A stretch of 36,474 nucleotides of DNA from CAZJJK01 sp964546285 (GTDB lineage: Bacteria > Spirochaetota > Spirochaetia > Treponematales > Breznakiellaceae), in NCBI GenBank assembly GCA_964546285.1, contig CAZJJK010000020.1, positions 1 through 36,474 on the forward strand, in the 5' to 3' direction. This document shows positions 31,223-36,474 of this stretch, one piece after another. How positions within the stretch are numbered: the first letter of the stretch is position 1; each line of letters opens with the position of its first letter. A program made the translations under genes and the position numbers. Below the pieces are notes generated by a model. It saw only the letters and a list, made by a program, of their open reading frames with translations. It made no database searches and was not told where the DNA came from.

Positions 31223-32318
31223 GGCCCCGACGCGCTGGTTGAACAAACTTTTCAAGGCTCCACGTTTTTGGCGGAGCCTTATTCAAGCCGCGGTCTTTAT
31301 AGCGGCCTTGGGCTTACCAGTCGGCATTTTCCACATGATTTGTCCTATGGGCGGCATCGCCACCCTAACCCGTTTTTTCCAACAAGGCCTTTTCCTGCCA
31401 AAAACCGGCGCGGTAAATCTCATAATTCTCAGCGCGGTCCTAATAAGCACCTGGGTTTTTGGCCCGGTGTTTTGCGCTTGGCTCTGCCCTATGGGCTCTA
31501 TCCAGGACTGGGTCCGCGCTCTAGCGGGTAAATTAGGGGTAAAAGCCCTCCGTATTCCTAAAAAGATAGACAGCGCTTTAGGCTATCTGAGGTATCTCAT
31601 TCTTGCCCTTATCATCTTCGCCACCGCGCGAAGCTTCAACCTTGTTTTTATTAACGCCGACCCTTATTACGCCCTCTTCCACTTTTGGACGGGTGAAGTC
31701 GCTCCGCTAGCCTTAGCTGTCTTATCCCTAGTCCTAATCGCCTCAGTCTTTATTCAACGTCCTTGGTGCCGTTGGTTTTGTCCGCTGGGCGCTATATTAA
31801 GCGTCCTTGGCCGCTTCAGCATACTGAAAATCCATCGGCCATCCCCAAAATGCGTGAACTGCGGCCGCTGCCAAGCTGTCTGCCCGGTCGGGCTCGATCC
31901 GGCCGCCGGCGAAACGGTCACCGATCCCCGTTGTATACGTTGCGCCGAATGCGGCTTGGCTTGCCCGCCAAAGCTCCGCGAAACGCGAGGCTTAAGCTTC
32001 CGTAGCGCTCTTGGCTCAGCCTTAGCCTTATTCGCCGTTTTCCTGATCGCGCCGCGCTTGACGCCAGAAACGCGGGGCCGAGGCCTAAACGAGATTAGCG
32101 CCACAGAAACGGGCGCTCCCCCAGCGGCCGCTGGCAAAGAGAACTTAAGTCCGAACACGCCTTTAGCGGAACTACCCGCCATTTTGGGAATAGACTTAAG
32201 CGCGATTTATGACTTTTTAGGACTGCCTGAACATTATGACAGAGCCACAAAATTGATCGACATTGAGGATGATTTTGAGGAAAAAAGCTATGGCTGGATA
32301 AAAGAAGCCTTACCGTAA
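31191..32318 (+). CDS. NapH-like membrane polyferredoxin with fused C-terminal helical domain
   Basis: 375 residues. Same motif series as its paralog at 27041-27943: CPMGGIATLTRFF, FCAWLCPMGSIQDWV, WCRWFCPLGAILSVLGR, then [4Fe-4S] sites CVNCGRCQAVCPVGLD and CIRCAECGLACPP. A further hydrophobic helix (ALGSALALFAVFLIAP) follows, and then an exported tail whose last 50 residues (TPLAELPAILGIDLSAIYDFLGLPE, TKLIDIEDDFEEKSYGWIKEAL) resemble the repeated segment of the separate protein at 26307-27044. So what is two genes in one module is partly fused here. Start: ATG at 31191 (or the adjacent ATG at 31194) behind GGGGGG; the longer frame from 31152 lies inside the previous gene. Confidence 0.9.
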   Translation: MMRASSSPSTKAPTRWLNKLFKAPRFWRSLIQAAVFIAALGLPVGIFHMICPMGGIATLTRFFQQGLFLPKTGAVNLIILSAVLISTWVFGPVFCAWLCPMGSIQDWVRALAGKLGVKALRIPKKIDSALGYLRYLILALIIFATARSFNLVFINADPYYALFHFWTGEVAPLALAVLSLVLIASVFIQRPWCRWFCPLGAILSVLGRFSILKIHRPSPKCVNCGRCQAVCPVGLDPAAGETVTDPRCIRCAECGLACPPKLRETRGLSFRSALGSALALFAVFLIAPRLTPETRGRGLNEISATETGAPPAAAGKENLSPNTPLAELPAILGIDLSAIYDFLGLPEHYDRATKLIDIEDDFEEKSYGWIKEALP

Positions 32319-32626
32319 GGTCAGTCACCTGAGGCGCTTTCAAAAGTCTTCAACTTTTGAAAGCCGACAATAATGGCAAGCGTAGTTTTATTGCTATTAT
32401 TTGTATTGTATGTAGATAATAATCCTCGCAATATAACTGTGAGAGGTTCTTGCGAAAGTAACCGACTTTTGCAAGAACCTCAGCTGATAGGTGGCCGGGA
32501 AATGGAAGGCTTGAGCAGGCTGGGCTCCGCCGGATATACTTGGCGCGGACGACCGCTATACGCACTGGCGTACAAGCGGCTAACGCGAAAAAACCGCGAT
32601 TGCGGAAACACCGAGAGGATATCGAT
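32319..32626. other. Leader region of tyrS with repeat copy 3
   Basis: 308 bases without a gene. It contains repeat copy 3 (32325-32481) with two strong hairpins. No T-box consensus (AGGGTGGnACCGCG) is seen before tyrS. The promoter of tyrS is not clear. Confidence 0.55.
32325..32481 (+). repeat. Dispersed repeat family, copy 3, with two strong hairpins
   Basis: 5' hairpin: GCTTTCAAAAGT (32336-32347) pairs perfectly with ACTTTTGAAAGC (32353-32364), loop CTTCA. The middle is GCCGACAATAATGGCAAGCG, then TTTTATTGCTATTATTTG, TATTGTATGTAG. 3' hairpin: GAGGTTCTTGCGAAAGT (32443-32459) pairs with ACTTTTGCAAGAACCTC (32465-32481) over 17 bp with one G-T pair, loop AACCG. This is the best-structured member of the family. 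Confidence 0.78.
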
Positions 32627-33862
32627 ATGAACCCGGCCCTGAATACTTTAAAAGAACGTGGCTTTTTTAAGCAATGTACCGATGTTGAAAAGCTCTCCCA
32701 AGCGATGGACAAGGGTCCGGTAAGCTTTTACGTCGGTTGCGATCCCACAGGACCCAGCCTTCATATAGGCCATATGGTACCTTTCTTTGCCTTCCGCCAT
32801 TTACGGGAAGCCGGACACCGGGGCATCGCGCTTATCGGCGGCGGTACCGCGCGCATCGGCGACCCGTCCGGCAGAACCGAAACACGCAAAATGCTGTCCT
32901 ATGATCAACTAGACGCCAATACAAAGGCTATTTCCGCCCAGCTTGATCGTTTTATCGGCTTTGACGGTGAAAAAGCCTTTAGCGATAACAATAAAAATTG
33001 GCTCGCCGAACTTAATTACATTGATTTTCTCCGTGACATAGGCAGCCATTTTTCCGTTAACCGGATGCTCAGCTTTGAAGCATATAAAATGCGGATGGAA
33101 ACCGGTCTTAGTTTTATCGAATTTAATTACCAGCTTTTGCAGAGCTATGACTTTTTGGAACTATACCGCCGCCACGGCTGCCAGCTTCAGATTGGCGGCG
33201 ATGACCAATGGGGCAATATTGTGGCCGGGATAGAATTGATCCGTCGGGTTGAGGGCGCGGAATGTTTTGGTCTAACCTTCCCGTTGGTGACTACGTCTGA
33301 CGGCAAAAAGATGGGAAAAACCGAAAAAGGCGCGTTGTTTCTAGACCCGACGATAACCAGCCCCTACGATTTTTTCCAGTACTGGCGCAATATTCAGGAT
33401 GCTGACGTGGAACGCTTCCTGTTGATGTTTAGCTTTTTACCCACAGCCGAGTGCCGAACCCTAGCCGCCGGGAACCCTAACGCCGCCAAAGAACGTTTAG
33501 CCTATGAGGTCAGCTCCCTCATTCACGGCCGCGCCGAAGCGGAAAAAGCCTTGGCCGGAGCTAAGGCGGCTTTTGGCGGCGGCGGCGATAAGAACGCCAT
33601 ACCGACAGCCGCTCTAGCGCGGGAGGACTTTGAGGCCGGCTATAATATCGTGGATTTGCTTACGGCTTCCGGCTTAGCGCCAACCAAAAGCGAAGCGCGG
33701 CGTTTAGTCCAACAGGGCGGCGCCTTTGTTCGAAAAGACGAAGAAAGCGATTGGGAGGCGGTTTCCGATATCGGCAGGAAGCTTGGAACCGCCGAACTGG
33801 CTGGGGACGAGTTATATCTTCGCGCCGGCAAGAAACGTATTTGCCGCGTAACGCTTATGTAG
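32627..33862 (+). CDS. tyrS: Tyrosyl-tRNA synthetase
   Basis: 411-residue class Ic aminoacyl-tRNA synthetase charging tRNA-Tyr. Visible: HIGH motif SLHIGHM (residues 44-50), GGGTARIGDPSGR, YQLLQSYDF, QIGGDDQWGNI (tyrosine pocket), the KMSKS-type motif KKMGKTEKG and a C-terminal S4 RNA-binding domain (LLTASGLAPTKSEARRLVQQGGAFV). Start: ATG at 32627 with AGAGGA seven bases upstream; the open frame reaches back to 32540 without a site. It ends 11 bases before the convergent HD-GYP gene. Confidence 0.97.
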   Translation: MNPALNTLKERGFFKQCTDVEKLSQAMDKGPVSFYVGCDPTGPSLHIGHMVPFFAFRHLREAGHRGIALIGGGTARIGDPSGRTETRKMLSYDQLDANTKAISAQLDRFIGFDGEKAFSDNNKNWLAELNYIDFLRDIGSHFSVNRMLSFEAYKMRMETGLSFIEFNYQLLQSYDFLELYRRHGCQLQIGGDDQWGNIVAGIELIRRVEGAECFGLTFPLVTTSDGKKMGKTEKGALFLDPTITSPYDFFQYWRNIQDADVERFLLMFSFLPTAECRTLAAGNPNAAKERLAYEVSSLIHGRAEAEKALAGAKAAFGGGGDKNAIPTAALAREDFEAGYNIVDLLTASGLAPTKSEARRLVQQGGAFVRKDEESDWEAVSDIGRKLGTAELAGDELYLRAGKKRICRVTLM

Positions 33863-33873
33863 CTTAGGAACGC

Positions 33874-36117
33874 TTATCGCGGCACCTTCCGAACCAGCTT
33901 TTCGATAGAAACAAAAGCTTCCACTAAAGTGGGATCAAAATGCGTACCGCTGTCATTGCGTATTATCTCCATTGCCTTTTCATGGGCTATGGCCTTTTTA
34001 TAGGGACGGTCTGAACGTAGCGCGTCGTATACATCGGCTATAGCCACTATTCGCGCTGATAAGGGAATGGCCTCTCTCTTTAAGCCCGCTGGGTAGCCAG
34101 ACCCGTCCCAACGCTCATGATGATGATAGGCTATCAGTTTCCCGATCGCCAAGAAGGATCTGGCGGGATTCATCGCTTCGGCCTGTTCCAACACCCTGCC
34201 GCCTATCTCTGTATGCCGTTTCATCAACTCAAATTCTTCCATCGTCAACTCGCCCGGCTTCCTAAGGATATGATCCGGGATACCGACCTTGCCTATATCA
34301 TGGAGCACCGATGACAAACAGAGAGCGTCTATATATTTATTCGTTATATACCCGCCGCCTATACTTAACTCTTTCATTCGTTTGGCTAAAAGTCTTGAAT
34401 ATTCCTGAATACGCTCCAGATGCCGCCCCGTTTCTTTATCACGGTATTCCGTTAGCTTAGCGAGGGTTAATATTACAGTACGCTGGGCCAGGGATTCATT
34501 AAGCAACGATGTCTGGAGATTTCCGTATAATTCGCATTTTTCCAACGCTTTCGCTACTTGATTAGCGGCCTCCCTAATAAGCCGATAATCCTCCTTAGAA
34601 TATGACTCGCCGTCCCGTTTTTTCCCTATCAACAGCGAAAATTCTGCCCCATCTTTTTCGCTTAGCTTAAAAGTCTTATTTAAACCTACGTTAGTAGAAC
34701 CGAGCGCTTCATAGCGATAGAGGGTTTCCTGAATTGCGCTTTTCCGGCGAACAAAGGCGATACTTGACGGTTCAAAGGCTGAAACCAAGGCCGCTGACAC
34801 GATAGGATAAACATCGTGAGTTTTTTGAACGCCAACCAATTCATTTTCCAGCTCATCCAATATTTGCTTTTCATTCTTATACCGTTTGGCGAAAAAGGCG
34901 CTAACGAAATTATTCAGCCTCGCGTAAAGCCAAGGAGACAGGAGAGCCGCCGCCATAAAACTGAGGAACGAATAAGGGCCAAGGTCGGCCCGTATAAAGA
35001 GATAAAACGATAAGGCGTAGAACGCGGCGGCGATAACGCCAAGTAAAGCGATAACAACAAAACGATTAAGAAAGCGGTCAATATCGAATAAATTATACTT
35101 CACGACAGCTAGGCCAATAAAAAGCGGAAAAAGCAGAAGGCTAACGCTAGCTAGGTTATTAAAAAGGTTTTGGTTATAGATTAGGAGACTAGAACGCACG
35201 ATTAAAGAAATAAGATAAGCCAGAGTGGGTAGCAAACTAAGCGTAATTCCGGAAAAAACCCAACGTAAACGTACTTGCCCCTCAGCCCCCGAAAGACGAT
35301 ACTGATATATAATCAAAACAAAAACATAGGCCAAAGAGACAATTATATATACATGAATAAAATATACCGATATCCCGTATGGCTTTAACCAACCAAAGGC
35401 CTGTGCGGAATATTTGACGAGCAGAACCAGGGCGGATAGGGTGGCTCCCCACGGAAAGCTTAAAGCGCGCCTAACCGGGAAGCGGCGGATAAAAGCGATT
35501 AAGGAAACGCAGGCTATTACCCCCGCGATATCAAGCATAAAAAAACGAAGCTTGATAAAATTGATCGCCCAAAAAGCTATAAAATAGGAGGAAGCGATGG
35601 CAACACCGGCACCAACAGAAAAAGGAAAAAACCAAAGTAAAGCGGGCTTCCCGCGCCCAATAAAAAGGAAAAACAAGCCTAAAACAATAAAACCGACACC
35701 AACGGCTATATCCAGGATAACGGTCCGGCTCATGAACCGGGTCCTCTCAACCCAAGGTAACGGTTTTATCTCAAAGTGATAGACTTCTCCAGAAGCCACC
35801 CTGAATTCCATAGCCTTGCCCAGAGAGAACAGCCGGCCGGTAATGTTTAGGAAAGTGCCCATATCACGCTTGGATAAGGCGTAAAGTCCGGCGGAGTCCC
35901 TTCCGTTGATTGATACAACCAGCATACCAGCGCTTAGGCCGGCGGCCTCAGCGCTTGAGGCGTTAGCCACTCTTTGAATTCGGAAGCCTTCTTCCTCAAG
36001 CGCCAGTTCCACCCCCGCGTGATAATACGCTTGTTCTGAAAAAACGATGGAATAGTACACGAGATAACCGAAGGCGCTAAAAGCGATCGCCAATAAGGCG
36101 ATTTTACGTCGGTTCAT
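33874..36117 (-). CDS. Membrane HD-GYP protein with N-terminal PDZ-like domain
   Basis: 747 residues. TM1 at about 6-24. A periplasmic PDZ-like domain spans about 38-115 (FRIQRVANASSAEAAGLSAGMLVVSINGRD). About 8 further helices follow (130-400), then a GAF-like region of about 130 residues and a C-terminal HD-GYP domain with SVLHDIGKVGIPDHIL, HHHERWDGSGYPAGL and ADVYDALRSDRPYK. The HD and GYP metal-ligand motifs look intact, so c-di-GMP hydrolysis is expected. Architecture suggests a sensor linking an exported peptide or membrane signal to c-di-GMP turnover. Start: ATG at 36117; a TTG at 36153 is open, but its bases form the -35 of a good promoter, which would make the mRNA leaderless. Convergent with tyrS. 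Confidence 0.92.
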   Translation of the reverse strand: MNRRKIALLAIAFSAFGYLVYYSIVFSEQAYYHAGVELALEEEGFRIQRVANASSAEAAGLSAGMLVVSINGRDSAGLYALSKRDMGTFLNITGRLFSLGKAMEFRVASGEVYHFEIKPLPWVERTRFMSRTVILDIAVGVGFIVLGLFFLFIGRGKPALLWFFPFSVGAGVAIASSYFIAFWAINFIKLRFFMLDIAGVIACVSLIAFIRRFPVRRALSFPWGATLSALVLLVKYSAQAFGWLKPYGISVYFIHVYIIVSLAYVFVLIIYQYRLSGAEGQVRLRWVFSGITLSLLPTLAYLISLIVRSSLLIYNQNLFNNLASVSLLLFPLFIGLAVVKYNLFDIDRFLNRFVVIALLGVIAAAFYALSFYLFIRADLGPYSFLSFMAAALLSPWLYARLNNFVSAFFAKRYKNEKQILDELENELVGVQKTHDVYPIVSAALVSAFEPSSIAFVRRKSAIQETLYRYEALGSTNVGLNKTFKLSEKDGAEFSLLIGKKRDGESYSKEDYRLIREAANQVAKALEKCELYGNLQTSLLNESLAQRTVILTLAKLTEYRDKETGRHLERIQEYSRLLAKRMKELSIGGGYITNKYIDALCLSSVLHDIGKVGIPDHILRKPGELTMEEFELMKRHTEIGGRVLEQAEAMNPARSFLAIGKLIAYHHHERWDGSGYPAGLKREAIPLSARIVAIADVYDALRSDRPYKKAIAHEKAMEIIRNDSGTHFDPTLVEAFVSIEKLVRKVPR

Positions 36118-36123
36118 GTCTAG

Positions 36124-36153
36124 AGTATCAGGGCGTACGTTGTTAAATGTCAA
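36124..36153 (-). promoter_or_regulatory. Promoter of the HD-GYP gene, possibly leaderless
   Basis: On the minus strand, -35 TTGACA (36148-36153, perfect) and -10 GATACT (36124-36129) are 18 bases apart. The ATG follows the -10 after only 6 bases, so the transcript would start at or near the A of the start codon. Confidence 0.55.
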
Positions 36154-36180
36154 CTAACATTTTAGTAAATATTAGATTAA

Positions 36181-36215
36181 TCTCACTTGAGGCAATTTCA
36201 AAATCCGTAATCTTT
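36181..36215 (+). repeat. Truncated copy of the dispersed repeat abutting an IS end
   Basis: TCACTTGAGGCAATTTCAAAA parallels TCACCTGAGGCGCTTTCAAAA of copy 3 (32325). Similarity stops where the inverted-repeat-like sequence of the adjacent element begins (36216). Confidence 0.5.
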
Positions 36216-36474
36216 ACTAACTGCTGCCAATTCTGTTGAAGATATTTTTTAGAAACTTTTCCCAAAACACAAGCAGGACGCTCGATTGCCCCGTACCGGT
36301 ATATGACACTACTTCATATCCAACGGAGGTTTACCATGGCCCAACCCGCCTCCCGCCTCGTCACTATCGACAGTCCCGAGTTCTGTCCCAATCAAGCCTG
36401 TCCCTACCACAACCGCGCTATCGCCTCGAATTCACTCTGGTTTCGCCGCTTCGGCTCCTTCCCCACCAAGTCCA
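36216..36474 (+). mobile_element. Left end of an insertion sequence, cut by the window edge
   Basis: Begins with a sequence (core ACTGCTGCCAATTCTGTTG) that matches the 23-bp terminal repeat of the element at 20863-21058 in 21 of 23 positions, followed by about 95 noncoding bases and a transposase-like ORF. The right end is outside the window. Confidence 0.65.
36336..36474 (+). CDS. Transposase-like protein, N-terminal fragment (window edge)
   Basis: 46 codons visible, open at the window edge. It starts MAQPASRLVTIDSPEFCPNQ, and then ACPYHNRAIASNSLWFRRFG, SFPTKS. The CPNQACPYH cluster looks like an N-terminal zinc-binding head as found in several IS transposases (IS1-like group among them); family assignment is tentative. 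ATG at 36336 with GGAGG at good spacing. Codons are strikingly C-ending (CCC, CTC, TCC, GTC), unlike the surrounding genes, supporting recent transfer. Confidence 0.6.
   Translation, partial: MAQPASRLVTIDSPEFCPNQACPYHNRAIASNSLWFRRFGSFPTKS

Noticed and set aside
32482..32626. T-box riboswitch before tyrS
   Set aside because: No AGGGTGGnACCGCG-type antiterminator sequence or following terminator is present; the hairpins there belong to the dispersed repeat.
1..36474. CRISPR array, tRNA or rRNA genes
   Set aside because: No regularly spaced short repeats, no tRNA T-arm/anticodon pattern and no rRNA-like sequence were found by eye.

Overview
This window is a scaffold piece of a draft genome or MAG: a run of exactly 100 Ns sits at 24900-24999. 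It is bacterial and dense in genes. No rRNA, tRNA or CRISPR array was recognised. The gene set suggests an anaerobic, probably gut-associated, diderm bacterium. I favour a spirochaete (Treponema-like), at moderate-to-low confidence. Reasons: an integron-type integrase, a lipoprotein with a relaxed lipobox, a FemX-type peptidoglycan-bridge ligase, a potassium-type membrane pyrophosphatase, HD-GYP signalling, IspH, QueH and several TTG starts. No single marker gene fixes the taxonomy.

Layout. 1-3060 is AT-rich and accessory: an integron-type tyrosine recombinase with an unusual N-terminal extension, a gene-poor stretch with a dispersed repeat, and queH. 3064-5428 is a zinc/cadmium efflux operon (ArsR/SmtB repressor and P1B-2 ATPase) with a perfect palindromic operator over its promoter. 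5525-10055 holds femX, a cysteine-rich unknown protein and the membrane pyrophosphatase. 10254-13271 holds two unknown proteins around a GH105 unsaturated uronyl hydrolase. 13561-19713 is a livKHMGF ABC-transporter operon ending in a phenylacetate-CoA-ligase-like gene. 19785-21469 holds an OmpA-domain protein, a 196-bp MITE-like element and a small IPT/TIG-like protein. 21655-26229 is ispH, a lipoprotein MsrB-MsrA fusion, a GH88 hydrolase cut by the N gap, and the 3' part of a YbdG-like MscS channel.

26307-32318 is the most interesting block. Two related membrane iron-sulfur (NapH-like) modules, each with its own small exported protein, flank a two-component system. Both module promoter regions carry direct repeats of the TTTACC-N5-TTTACC type, suggesting that the OmpR/PhoB-type regulator between them controls both. 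A small domain related to the C-terminus of one NapH-like protein occurs in the membrane-anchored partner of the other. This looks like a regulated electron-transfer system with no name I can assign.

32627-36117 holds tyrS and a PDZ/multi-TM/HD-GYP protein. The window ends in the start of an insertion-sequence transposase whose left end resembles the termini of the 196-bp element and which abuts a fragment of the dispersed repeat. That repeat family, with a 3' hairpin whose stem changes but stays paired, recurs at about six places.
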